Below, one piece after another: positions 38,440 through 50,796 of a DNA stretch of 64,000 nt. Source of the DNA: Owenia fusiformis (Eukaryota; Annelida; Polychaeta; Sabellida; Oweniidae); assembly GCA_903813345.2 (NCBI GenBank), contig CAIIXF020000007.1, positions 18,709,564 through 18,773,563 on the forward strand, given 5' to 3'. A model generated the notes under the pieces. That model was not told where the DNA came from and ran no database searches. It worked only from the letters and a program-made list of their open reading frames with translations. Positions within the stretch are counted from its first letter, which is position 1. Every line of letters begins with the position of its first letter. The position numbers were made by a program, and so were the translations under genes.

Positions 38440-39255
38440 TATTTATACATTCGTCTTAGACAATTATTTAACTGGAACTCTGGCCCTTTATCTCAGTAAA
38501 TCATAAACTGAGATCCTAGCTATTTATCTCATCTCAGCACAATTATAAACAAGAGATCACCATTTATCACAACATAATGAAAAGCCAGGGACACAAACTG
38601 TTTATTGCAGCACAATGATAAACCAGGGAAACCAGCTATTATTCACAGCAACATCTTTAACACCAACTACTTATCTCAGCACAATTATACAAGAGACCAC
38701 AGTCATTTATTGCAACCTAATCATAAAACAACCATTTCTCAAAACACAACCAGAATTTGATAAACCAGGTACAATCATAGCCATTTATAACATAAACTAT
38801 GGACACTAAGTCACTAACCATTTATAGCAGCACAATCATAAACCTGGGACACTAACCATTTCTCAAAACACAACCATAATTTTATAAACCAGGTACAAAA
38901 GCCATTTATCGCAACACCATCATTAAATATGGACACTAGCCATGTATAACATCAGTGTAATCATACACTAGGGATAACAGCAACTTATCTCAGTGCAACT
39001 TTTATCCAAGAACACCAGACATAGCACAATATAAACCCCAACCATTCCTCACATCACAATTAGAAAAAAACCGCAGCCATTTGTCACAGTCACAATCATA
39101 AACTAAGGACACCACCACTCATGTTTTACAGTACAATCATAAACTGGGGACATCAGCCATTTATCTGAACACAATAAAAAGCATCCACCACAACATAATC
39201 ATTAACCAAGGACCCTAGTTGTTCTTACAGCACAATCATTAATCAAGGAATAATT
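38440..39255. repeat. Degenerate minisatellite upstream of Sp
   Basis: Phrases such as 'cagcacaatcataaac', 'agggacac' and 'agccatttatc' recur about fifteen to twenty times with spacing of roughly 40-60 bases, much mutated. The sequence is unusually C/A-rich on the + strand. The array ends about 570 bp before the Sp start codon and so lies just upstream of the likely promoter. Confidence 0.65.
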
Positions 39256-39820
39256 TAAACTAAGACTCTTGATCAGATTTCAATAGATCTGAAATTCATC
39301 AGATGGTTGACCAGGCCCCGACGATGCTACAGGTATTTCTAATATCAACATTCCTACTTCCTAGCCACATACAGTACTGGGAGGTTGGCCACCCGGGGCT
39401 GGACCATAACGGTAAAACATTTTCGGAACTTTGATCATTTTTATTCAGGGGCGTGGTCCTGTCAATCATGGGGTGTGCTCGCGTCGAAGTGTAGTGAATA
39501 CGTCACCACCTCCTTAACCCTCCTACTTATATTACTACGCCATGCATAGTAATTGTGTTGCAAATTCATCTAATACGGATAATGTTATTGTTTTTTTAAT
39601 GCAAAATATATAACTGTAGTACAATATACGTATTTAAATTGACTAAAAGTATGACAATTGATCATATTTGAAAACGTCTTCAGGATTATATTACGACGCG
39701 GCTTCGCATTTATGCATGATATATGTAAATCGTGCAAGTACTTTGCAGCTGCCCACTTTTGTTACGGCCATTAAAATTGTATTGATATCTTGGTGATCTC
39801 TGGCTAAAATACACCACAAA
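39256..39820 (+). promoter_or_regulatory. Likely promoter and 5' leader region of Sp gene
   Basis: This stretch lies between the minisatellite and the Sp start codon. It holds locally more CpG (for example 'acgacgcggcttcgc' near 39692) than the surrounding DNA. No clear TATA box or acceptor was fixed, so the transcription start is unknown. Confidence 0.3.
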
Positions 39821-42800
39821 ATGCCTGGATCGGGTGGCAAAACATTGAAGAAAGAGTACCTTGATCCGTCGACTACTTCACAGGTAAGATTTTAGCTGGA
39901 TAAAAGGCATTTTCTATCGTAAAACACTTGCTTTTTTGTTGACCTATTTTTAATTTCTAACCCCGCCTTTCCAGGATTCTCAGCCATCCCCTCTGGCCCT
40001 CCTCGCAGCAACCTGTAGCAAAATTGGCGACCCTCAACGCGATAAAACAGCCGCAGCTCAACCACAGCAGCAGATACGTTATGTTCAACAACATCAATAT
40101 GTCCAGACGTCCACAGGAGAGTTCCAGCTGCAACAGCAAATGGTCCCAGTTGCCCAAGTTTCAGAGCCTACAAAGAATCAATCTCAAGCTGCCCAACCGT
40201 GTGCCCAACAAATTCCTCAATCTGCTCAAATTATACAATCCTCCCAGTTGGTGAATCCATTTAATTTCCTTCCTCAACAAGCAGTCCAAACTGTGAAACT
40301 TGACAATGGCATTGAGGCGATCGTAATCCCACAAACTCCGACACCAATGATGACACCTACAACTCCCCAAGTTCTGACATCCCCTAGTCAGCAACCAATG
40401 GGAGCTCAAGCACAGCTTGTTCAAACGCCTCAAGGATTGGTAATTGCTCCTTCAGCTCAGATTGGACAAGCAGGACAGATCATACAGAATGTACCGAATG
40501 TGCAAGGAATACAAATGATGGGGGTACAACAAGGACTCCAGGGGAATATGATAGCACTGGCTCAGAACCCACAAAACTTTATGCAAACATTACAGATGAT
40601 GCCTCAACAAGTCCAGCAGATGGTTTCAATACAGATCCCAGTCTCTACTGCAAATGGACAAACAATTTTGCAGAGTGCGCAGATTCCTCTCTCGGCATTA
40701 CAGCCACAAACCCCAATGACTCCAATGCAAGGGGGCTTTCAAGGTCTTATTCCTCAAGTTGCGCAACAGGTTGTGCAATTAACTCCACAACCTCAGCAGG
40801 TTGTGCAAGCCTCTACTGAGATCACACAACCAAGCACAACCCAAAGTTGCACAACCCAAAGCAGCCCACCAAATGAAAGCACAACCACTGGTTCAACCAC
40901 ACCACCATTACAAACTATCCAACAGCAGCCTTATCCCTTGCAACTTTTTGCATCACCAACTGGAGCAAAACCTGGACAGTTGGTCATATCCAGCCTTGCT
41001 ACACAGCTGGCACAGCTACCAGGTACCCCTATCAACATACAGGGATCCCAGTTGGGTTCACAAGGGTTTACAAACATCAACCAGGTTCAAACTCCAGGAA
41101 AGCCAAGCACAGCTGTTACACAGTCAGCTACATCAGTTGTTGGAACCCTTCCTCAGAGTATTGTTAGTTCATCAGTAAACAGTTCTGTGAGTCAGCAGCT
41201 CACACAACAGTCTTCACAAGTAGCACCCCAGGTGACCCAAACAGCCAAATCCAAAGGGAATCTTGGGCAACTTCAAACCCGGCAACAAACAAGTGTGACA
41301 CAGGGGCAAAAAACAAATGTAGTTCAGGAGCAACAAGAGAATGTAGGCCAGGGGCAACAAGCAAATGTAGGCCAGGGGCAACAAGTGAATGTAGGCCAGG
41401 GGCAACATGTCAATGTAAGCCAAGGACATCAAGCAAATGTAGTCCAGGGGCAGCAATCAAATATAATTCAGGGACAACAAGCAAATGTAGGCCAGGGGCA
41501 ACAAGTGAATGTAGTTCAGGGGCAGCAAGGAAATGTAGTCCAGGGGCAGCAAGGAAATGCAGTCCAGGGGCAGCAAGGAAATGTAGTTCAGGGGCAGCAA
41601 GTGAGTACAGTCCAGGGGCAGCAACCAGGTATAGTCCAGGGGCAGCAACAAGTAACTATAGTCCAAGGCCCACAGGGTCAACAAATAATCCAACAAGCAG
41701 TTACCCCTGCCCAAATCCAGCCTGGAACTCCTAACCAGTTTAACTTCAATCATAATATGCTGGCTCAGAATCCCCTAATGCAGGCCATAGGGGGGCAGAG
41801 CTTTGCCCAGTTTCAACCAATGAGCCCCTTTATTCAACCAATCAATATATCACAAAATGGTAAAATTCAGACTGTGCAGCAGATATCTTACCCTAACATA
41901 CAAAATCAGGTGTCAGGCCTACAAGGGATCCAGTCCATACCTGGCACTCCCCAGCCAACACATTTCATCAACACAAATGGACAGATTGTGAGTTTACCTG
42001 TCGCTGCAACTCCAGGGACACCAGCCACTGCAGCAGTTCCACAATGGAGTCCTGGATCTCAAGGGAATGTTAAAAGTACAGTTGTGACTACACCCCAGAC
42101 TCCCCAGTCTGCAGCCTGGCCCTCATCAACTCAGCAAGTGTCTATGCAGTATGGTAAGGATGTCATTTTTCATAAGCATCAAATTAAACCTTCTGTTACA
42201 CAATACTGATATTGTAAAATGTCACATGATCATGCATATATTTTTTATAGGATTCTGTAGGATCAAAGGTATTGGCTTTTCATGTAAGGCCCTTAGTCAT
42301 ATTTGCTTATATAATGTAGTACAACATTTCCTTTGCTTGTTCTAATGGTATTACATTCTGTTGTAGGGCAGCAAGAGATTCAACTACAACAACTTCAACA
42401 AGATCCTAATGATCCCACTAAATGGACAATTGTTACAAATCCTAAATCTCCTGATGATACCGCAGATCAGAGTGAACCTCCCGAGACACCATCCCAAGTG
42501 ATAAGTGCTGATATCACACCAGGCCGACGTCTGCGACGTGTAGCTTGTACTTGTCCCAACTGTAGAGATCCAGATGGAAATTATATGTAAGTGCTGAAAA
42601 ACATACTGTATTGACACAGCATGTCTTTGGTGTGCTGATTATTGAATCCACTTCATTTCAAATCTGAAAAATGTCCCAAGTGATATATATTCTAAGCTGA
42701 TTGCATTGTTCTCTCAAGTTACCATCTCTTTCTGTCTATGCCGGCAGAAGTCCTCGATTCAGTTTTTATTTTTAAAGATGTCGTCCTGAAATGTTTTCAA

Positions 42801-43024
42801 CTGAACATGTGTATGTAGTCTTCTCTGGTTATGTGCACCATGGTTTGGAAACTATCATGCCAATAGCTTGGGACTGGGACAAGTTATTTTTAGTCTTGTT
42901 TAGGGGTAGGGCAGATTGCAACAACAAGGGCATCCCGCTAAAGTAGGCGGGTCACCCAAGGGCAACCTGTACCCCTGAGAAATTCCTCTCAGAACTTTGC
43001 TGAGGAGCCAAGCATTACCAAGGC

Positions 43025-43055
<31 letters not shown>

Positions 43056-45488
43056 ATGAAAGTCTTCAAAGTGATCTTTATTCATATTGTTTTTAGATGA
43101 TAACAATAAATGGTGTTTCTCATTTGAATTGTTATTGCCTTTTCTAGCTTGAAATACCCAATGACCATTTTATTGAGTATTTTTACTTGTTGCCAGCATT
43201 GTATATTTTTTGTTGGAAATTGTGCTTGGCTTTATTTCATTGTTTATTGTCTGGCATCTCAGGCATTCTGATAGTATTGATTTAGAATTTACTGGATATG
43301 TGCCATAATTTGGAGATAGAGTATATTGAATTTTTAACACTGCCCAATTTTTAATGATTACTAATTAGGAATGATTAGTTAGTTCTTTGTAATTAATTTT
43401 TTGAATTGTTATGGCTAGCTGTGTTTTATACAAAGACTGGGGTGGGGGGGGGGCAGTGATAGGGTTGTGCTGAAACATAATACACACACCCTTTTGTTCA
43501 TCCTTTGTTTGCATCTACCGGAACTACTTTCTATGCTAAAACGGCTGCATAGTAAGTAGTGACATCTTTACATACTTATTCAATGTAAATTATTTTTTTG
43601 TCTTATGTGATTTCAGAAATAAAGAAAACAAGAAAAAGCAACATATTTGCCACATTCAAGGATGTAATAAGTTGTATGGGAAAACGTCACATCTACGAGC
43701 CCATCTTAGGTATGTAACACCCAGGTCAAATCCAGAGTTACAGAGGCGTTCATTCATTGTTTGGTATAATATAAAAGTATAAATATAATATAAAAGTATA
43801 AATAATATACAAAGTGCACACTAATCTGTTCTGTACAATATGAATCTATATAGGGTGCTTATCTTCCAACTTATTCAAAATAGCAGCTCCTTAAATAAGC
43901 TTATCTTCCTCTGTTTGAAATCTGACAATAATGCAATGGTCTACTGGAAAGGCTTGTTTAAATTAAATGTGAAGAGACAGGTGACTTCAGTGCAGCACAA
44001 CCTTCATGTTTATCAATTCTTTTACAGTTTGGCATGCTTTTTAGCTCATTAAAAATGCTTCCAATATTTCTATTTTCTTTGCTATTAATTTCATGAGCTT
44101 CGGCTTTAGTCACCATCTTGCTATACAGGTTAGGAGAAAACTGTTGCAAAACACTCATATCATGAAAATACTGTTGTTGATGTTTCAGATGGCATAGTGG
44201 TGAGAGGCCATTTGTGTGTAGCTGGTTGTTTTGTGCTAAAAGATTCACTAGGTCTGATGAGTTGCAGAGACATAGACGAACACACACAGGTATGTTTTAT
44301 TCATTTATGAATTAATTTGTGGCCAAGATAGACAATGGGATGTATAAATGGCCATTAAACACTGTACTTGTATGTTTTATCCCACCCTCTTTTCATTACA
44401 CATTCTTCTTATCTGCTGAAAACAGCAAGTTGGAATCACACATCACACTAGAGTGAATGTACATTGTACTCAGGTTAGGCATTAATGTGATGCCTTTTGG
44501 TAACATTTTGGTATACGTGAGTGTTTTGGCAAGAATGCTAATACCGGTATGTGATTTATATGTATTTTACAGGTGAGAAGAGGTTTGAATGTCCCCAGTG
44601 CAATAAGAAGTTTATGAGGAGTGATCACTTGTCAAAACATGTCAAGACACATCGCAGCACATCAGGTAACCTAGTCAGATATTAACATTTGTTCAATTTT
44701 AGACCATTTGAAATTGTGTGACTTTAAAAGTGCTTTATTATGTCACCACAAGTGGTAACATATTGTTATTTTTTTATGGGCGGTGTTCTGTGGTTGGCCT
44801 CTGTAACAAAAGGGAAGGTGGTGGCATTTTGTATATTAATGCCTTGTTGATATTTTACTCACATCAAAGGTATTTAAGAATCAAAATAAAATGTTGTATT
44901 TTTGTTTGTGCTTCAAAATTAGAAATAAACTACATGAAGCTGCCATTCTATAGTTGATAATCTTGTTTGTTTTCAGAAGGAGCATATGATACGAGTGTGG
45001 CGCTTAAAGAAGAGGCAATGACTCTTGGTCTTGTTGCTGATGTACCCTCCACTTCGAGTAAGTACTTGTTTGTATGCCCTTGTGAATTAAGGTGGGCCTG
45101 TTTGAGTGACTTTATTGAGATAACGAAAGTGAAAGCATGTCATATTTTGAATTAAGGCGACTTGGTGGAATGAGTATATTGAGACAACATAAGTGAAAGC
45201 ATGTAATAGGCTGAAATAAGATTGGCCAATAGTATACTAGTGCCTGTTGGATAACCTAAATAGCTTAAATGTTTGTTTTTTGTTTTACCTAAGATGAAAA
45301 TGGTCTAACCCATATCTTAAATTGTTTATCCATAAAGTCTACTGACTTGATATTTAGTAATAAGAAAAAATTGTTTTCAAAGCAAAAACTAATTGGAATT
45401 TATTTTATTTTTGATGTTTTCAGATGATGAGACTTCAGATGGAACAACCAATCAGAAAACAGAGGAAATTCAATCTATGACATATTAG
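39821..45488 (+). CDS. Sp1/3/4-type zinc-finger transcription factor
   Basis: This is a GC/GT-box binding activator of the Sp family. Coding exons are 39821-39883, 39975-42153, 42367-42586, 43617-43709, 44189-44289, 44573-44665, 44977-45057 and 45424-45488. They keep frame (phases 0,1,2,2,1,1,1) and total 964 codons. The start has A at -3. Residues 26-39 are the Sp box [14 protein letters not shown]. Residues 40-750 are Q/S/T-rich, the glutamine-rich activation type, with an 8-residue repeat at about 460-590. [10 protein letters not shown] is the buttonhead box. Three C2H2 fingers follow (CHIQGC, CSWLFC, CPQC), with contact residues KTSHLRA, RSDELQR and RSDHLSK expected to read GGGGCGG-like boxes. 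Each finger is split by an intron. The long Q-rich half places it with Sp1-4 rather than Sp5-9. Retention of intron 2 would stop at 42209 and remove all fingers. Confidence 0.95.
41285..41685 (+). repeat. 24-bp coding minisatellite in Sp exon 2
   Basis: About fifteen to sixteen tandem units encode variants of NVVQGQQG (for example [24 protein letters not shown]). The DNA period is 24 bases ('aatgtagtccaggggcagcaa' plus one codon), so frame is always kept when units are gained or lost. The middle units are nearly identical in DNA, which points to recent expansion or gene-conversion-like homogenisation. The repeat extends the glutamine-rich activation region. Confidence 0.9.
43617..44665 (+). 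other. Sp DNA-binding domain exons
   Basis: Exon 43617-43709 has finger 1 up to HLR. Exon 44189-44289 completes it (WHSGERPF) and holds finger 2 (CSWLFC...HRRTH). Exon 44573-44665 holds finger 3 (CPQC...HVKTH). All twelve zinc ligands are present and both linkers read (S/T)GE(R/K)(P/R)F, so the domain looks fully functional. In linker 2 the usual P is R or K (TGEKRF). Confidence 0.93.
44738..44850 (+). repeat. Dispersed repeat family A, copy 3 (in Sp intron)
   Basis: It lies between Sp exons 6 and 7: 'atgtcaccacaagtggtaaca', 'tattgttatt', 'ggcggtgtt', 'ggtggtggcattttgtat', 'taatgccttgtt'. It is closest to the copy at 22997. Confidence 0.6.
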
Positions 45489-46575
45489 CAGCCAGTGGTG
45501 ATCCATTCAAATGTCGCCTGATATGTGACTGTAAGTGTCGCAAATAAGGATGTACACATATTTGTCATACACTAAAATGACAGATAATTTTCACTTGATC
45601 TGAAGATTATCCCAGGACAAGAAAACCATGGCCCTTGTAGGTCTTCACCAATGTTAGCCATCTTCAAATCATTCTGTTACTGATTTTATGCATATCGCAC
45701 TTATTAGGAAATTAATAACATATTACATATTTGAAATATTGGATTAAATCCTATAGTATTGTAGTATTTATTATTATTAAGGCATCATTGACTTTTATTA
45801 TGCAACATCCTTCACTTGGGAAGATGAATGTTTTTCTCTGCGCTTAAGTAGCCTAAAGCATTTCATTTGTACTGTACAATGTGCAATTTTGCATTTGGAT
45901 TAAACAAGTTAATGTACAGTCCTCAAATACATTATCGATTTGAACATTGCCCCATGTAAGCGAATAGAGGCATGTTCTTGAGGTTGTGTATTGGAGTAAT
46001 ATATTGGAATTTTTATTCCTGGATTTTGGGATGAAAAATAGAATCACATGAAATGTGATATTCTGTCAATCAACATTTATTCATATTATTTATATTTGTT
46101 GAACTATTGATTAAAATGTTCATGATCTATTAATGTATTATCTCTTGAGCAGTCTTCTATTGACTATACTTACAAAATTGGCTGTTACCTGGTGTATATT
46201 GACTGGTTACCCATCCAAAACACATGTTATATTGTAATGGTAGACCATATGATCAAATCCAGTTGAATGATTCAGACTGGTAAGGTTACATTTGTAATAA
46301 TACATTTTAGTATGCTTAATCTTACTCCATTTCTTCATTTTAATAGAGATGAAATAAATCAAATAACTTAAAGACTATAAAAATTAGTTTGTTAAAGTAT
46401 TCAAAGCTTAAGGAGTGATTTACAGTGCTTATTGCACATCTCCAAGGAATCCTAGTATAGATCGGGCTTTAAATCTGAACCAGATAATATAATGGCTGAG
46501 AATCATTAATTGTTCAAAGAGAAAGGATTTCTTGGAAGGATCGAAAGAAATGTTTTTTTTATGAAATTAATTTGA
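45489..46575 (+). other. Sp 3' UTR and downstream flank
   Basis: No gene was recognised. A poly(A) signal candidate AATAAA at 46353-46358 ('gatgaaataaatc') would give an 3' UTR of about 880 bases, ending about 220 bases before the foldback element. Confidence 0.4.
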
Positions 46576-47094
46576 TGCTGTCCCCAGCTCCGATTTCGGT
46601 GATCGGCTAGTAAAAAAGGTTTGAGGGTATCATTTTGTTCCAGACACTCTCTAAAGTAAATTATCCTAACTTGAGTAAAAATGTGTGGTAAGTAAATTCG
46701 CTATGGGCAGTTAAAGAGGCGCCATCTATTCATTTTCAAACAGGGGGTAGGGGTATAAAATAATTTTTAACACATTTTAATAGTAAAATGACATTGAAAT
46801 ACTAATAAAATCTTATCAAAAACATTATTTACAATCAGTATGAATTTTCTTGTGTGAATTAGGGTGAAAATAAGGGCATATTTTGAAATTCACTACAGGG
46901 GCGCCACCTATTTTCATACTTCTACCACGTGTAATAACTTATTTTAGATTCGTTAAGGTACGAAATGTACTGAAAAAATTCATTCTGAAGGACCTATATA
47001 TGTTCATACCACATACTTAAAATTGGATCAATAGCTTTTGTACTGGCGGAGAAAAAAATTATTGAAATTTAAAATTGTGGCATCATGCAGGATA

Positions 47095-48270
47095 GGGGTG
47101 ACTTTATCTCACATGATTAACTTCCAAAATATGGAGCATATGTATCTCAAATGTACTCAAAATGGTGTATATACTCTTGCTTTGTCATAATATTACTAAT
47201 AAGAAGTAGAAAAATGATTGTACATTTTAAAAAATATTAATTCTCATTTTGGCTTCTGACGTTCCAGGGGTGACCATATCTCACCTTAATAACTTCCAAA
47301 ATATGGAGCATATGTATCTCAAATGTCCTCAAAATGGTGTATGTACTCTTGATTTGTCATAATATTACTAATAGGTAGTAGAAAAATGATTGTACATTTT
47401 AAAAAATATTGATTCTCATTTTGGCTTCTGACGTCCCAGGGGTGACCATATCTCACCTTAATAACTTCCAAAATATGGAGCATATGTATCTCAAATGTAC
47501 TCAAAATGGTGAATGTACTCTTGCTTTGTCATAATATTACTAATAAGAAGTAAAAAAAAGTTGTACATTTAAAATAATATTGATTCTCATTTTGGCTTCT
47601 GACGTCCCAGGGGTGACCATATCTCACCTTAATAACTTCCAAAATATGGAGCATATGTATCTCAAATGTCCTCAAAATGGTGTATGTACTCTTGATTTGT
47701 CATAATATTACTAATAAGAAGTAGAAAAATGATTGTACATTTTAAAAAATATTGATTCTCATTTTGGCTTCTGACGTCCCAGGGGTGACCATATCTCACC
47801 TTAATAACTTCCAAAATATGGAGCATATGTATCTCAAATGTACTCAAAATGGTGAATGTACTCTTGCTTTGTCATAATATTACTAATAAGAAGTAAAAAA
47901 AAGTTGTACATTTAAAATAATATTGATTCTCATTTTGGCTTCTGACGTCCCAGGGGTGACCATATCTCACCTTAATAACTTCCAAAATATGGAGCATATG
48001 TATCTCAAATGTACTCAAAAAGGTGAATGTACTCTTGCTTTTTCATAATATTACTAATAAGAAGTAGAAAAATGATTATACATTTCAAAAATTTTAATTT
48101 TAGCTTCTTACGTTCCTGGGTAATCATATCACACCATATAATAATAATAACTTCTAAGATATGTAACACCTCAAATATTCTCAGAAAAGTCCTGTCTTTT
48201 TCATATTACTAATGAAATGTAGAAAAATGATTGCATTTTTTATAAATTTTAATTTTAGCCCCTGGGACAC
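47095..48270 (+). repeat. Left-arm array of about 172-bp units
   Basis: Units beginning 'ggggtgac(c/t)' start at 47095, 47267, 47439, 47610, 47782 and 47953. Degenerate units follow near 48118 and 48262. Lengths are 172, 172, 171, 172 and 171. Units at 47267 and 47610 resemble each other most, as do 47439 and 47782, giving a 343-bp dimer; the two pairs also carry near-identical chance frames. Decay increases towards the element's centre. Confidence 0.9.
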
Positions 48271-49424
48271 TCACCTTGATAACTCTTACGATATGCAACA
48301 TATGGATCTCAAATGTGTGCTCAAAATGGTATAAATATAGTCTTGTTTTGTCATATTTATTGAGAATAATAAAATCAACAGTTCAGAATCAATGGATTTT
48401 GACTGTCTCCTCTACAGCCACATATAATTCAGGGCAAATAATATCTGCTTTCAAATATTTGCATCTGCTCCCCAAACACCCTTTACAAGTACAATGGATG
48501 AGATTATTCCCTTGCATACCTTGGACCCAACATCTTTTGTAATCCATACAGGAATCCCTTTAGCCTGTCAATAGTGGGAGTACTTTACTCCATTCATGAA
48601 GTAATGGCAACTGCTAATGTAAGGTGTTAATATGTTATCCTGTGGCCTGCAATATATGCACCTTGGATTATACACTGAATTAAGGGATTTTGAGTATGTA
48701 AAATACAGGAAAAGGAGCTCTTTGTAATGATAAATCTTTCTAGCCACATTAACATTCTCTAGTTTGCATGTTTGTCATACAACATACATTGATTGTAATG
48801 AAATATTAATCTATGATTGTGATGTCCCACACTTCTAGGGTCCCAAAGAAGAGCTTAGCTTTTGGAACAATTGCATTATTCTTGGCACGGTAGGCCATAC
48901 AGTGAATACATTTGTTGAGATTGGGCAATAACAATATAGCACAACATGACAAACCATGCAAACTAGAGAATGTCAATCAGGATTAGAAGCGACTTATCGC
49001 CCTTGTAATTTAGCAGTGGGACAGTTTGGTGTATGTTTGGGCATAAATGCGCCTTTTAGGCCTAATTTTTCAGGATATTTTCAAAATTTCGGGTCAGATT
49101 TGGGGTTAAGGGGCCAATTTTGGTAAATGAGGCTAGGCTACTCACACTACTGATAGGCTACCAGTATACAAAAGATGTTGCATCCAAAAGACTTATCGTC
49201 CATTGTTCCTGTAATATAAGGAGTGTTTGGGGAGAAGATGCAAATATCTTAATGTCTCTGGACTATATGTAGCTGAAGCCTGCAGGGGAGACAGTCCAAT
49301 CCATAAATTCTGAACTTCTGTTTTCATGAATCTCAATAAATATGACAAAACAAGACTATATTTATACCATTTTGGGCACGCATTTGAGATGCATATGTTG
49401 CATATCGTGAGAGTTATATCAAGG
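48271..49424. other. Core of the foldback element
   Basis: Only short inverted patches join the two halves: about 48368-48540 against 49180-49345, and 'cattctctagtttgcatg' at 48752 against its complement near 48955. The remaining roughly 650 bp is single-copy within the window. No frame longer than about 90 codons and no transposase motif was seen, so the element is non-autonomous or the core is degraded. Confidence 0.6.
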
Positions 49425-50796
49425 TGAGATATAGTTGCCCCTGGGATGTCAGATTCGGAAGCTAAAATGAAAATTTCAATTCAAAAAAGGTGTAATAATT
49501 TTTTCTACATCTCATGAATAATATTATGACAAAGCAAGACCATATGCCCCATTTTTGCTATATTTGAGTTGTATATGTTACATAATTTTAGAAGTTATTG
49601 AGGGACGTCAGAAGCTAAAATTAAATTTTTTTAAATGTATAATCTTCTTATTAGTATAATATTATGACAAAGCAAGAGTACATACACCATTTTGAGTACA
49701 TTTGAGATACATATGCTCCATATTTTGGAAGTTATTAAGGTGAGATATGGTCACCCCTGGGACAGAAGCCAAAATGAGAATTAATATTTTTAAAAATGTG
49801 CAATCATTTTCCTACATCTTATTAGTAATATTATGACAAGAAAAAGACTATGTACACCATTTTGAGTACATTTGAGATACATATGTTACATATTTTGGAA
49901 GTTATTAAGGTGAGATATGGTCAGTGGTCATCCCTGGAACATCGGAAGCTAAAATGAAAATTAATATTTTTAAAATGTACAATCATTTCTCTACATCTTA
50001 TTAGTAATATTATGACAAGACAAGACTATATACACCATTTTGAGCATATTTGAGATACAAATGCTCCATATTTTGGAAGTTATTAAGGTGAGATATGGTC
50101 ACCCCTGGAACGTCAGAAGCCAAAATGAGAATTAATATTTTTTAAATTGTACAATAATTTTTCTACTTCTTATTAGTAATATTATGACAAAGCAAAAGTA
50201 CATACACCATTTTGAGCACATTTGAGATGCAAATGCTCCATATTTTGGAAGTTATTAAGGTGAGATATGGTCACCTGGAACGTCAGAAGCCAAAATGAGA
50301 ATTTAATATTTTTTAAAATGTATAATCATTTTTCTACTTCTTATTAGTAATATTATGACAAAGCAAGAGTACATACACCATTTTGAGTACATTTGAGATA
50401 CATATGCTCCATATTTTGGAAGTTATTAAGGTGAGATATGGTCACCCCTGGGACGTCAGAAGCCAAAATGAGAATTAATATTTTTTTAAATTGTACAATC
50501 ATTTTTCTACTTCTTATTAGTAATATTATGACAAAGCAAGAGTACATACACCATTTTGAGTACATTTGAGATACATATGCTCCATATTTTGGAAGTTATT
50601 AAGGTGAGATATGGTCACCCCTGGGACGTCAGAAGCCAAAATGAGAATTAATATTTTTTTAAAGTGTACAATCATTTTTCTACTTCTTATTAGTAATATT
50701 ATGACAAAGCAAGAGTACATACACCATTTTGAGTACATTTGAGATACATATGCTCCATATTTTGGAAGTTAATCATGTGAGTTATGGTCACCCCTA
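49425..50796 (-). repeat. Right-arm array of about 172-bp units
   Basis: These are reverse complements of the left-arm units, marked by 'ggtcacccctgg.acgtcagaagc' at about 50788, 50616, 50443, 50271, 50098, 49925 and 49750. More diverged units lie near 49590 and 49437. The outermost unit shares the variant 'aatcatgtgag' with the outermost left unit ('ctcacatgatt'), so the arms correspond unit by unit at the outer edge. Confidence 0.88.

Noticed and set aside
41214-41753. Two - strand frames of 80 and 98 codons, rich in Leu-Pro-Leu repeats
   Set aside because: They are antisense shadows of the 24-bp repeat in Sp exon 2; the period keeps any frame open. The + strand frame has clear family similarity.
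42941-43020. GC-richer patch in an Sp intron with 'cccgctaaagtaggcggg' hairpin
   Set aside because: The stem is only five pairs and no RNA family or second copy was recognised.
47319-50738. Near-identical 61- and 70-codon frames in both arms of the foldback element
   Set aside because: They repeat because the 172-bp units repeat. They have no domain, and their sense would have to oppose between arms.
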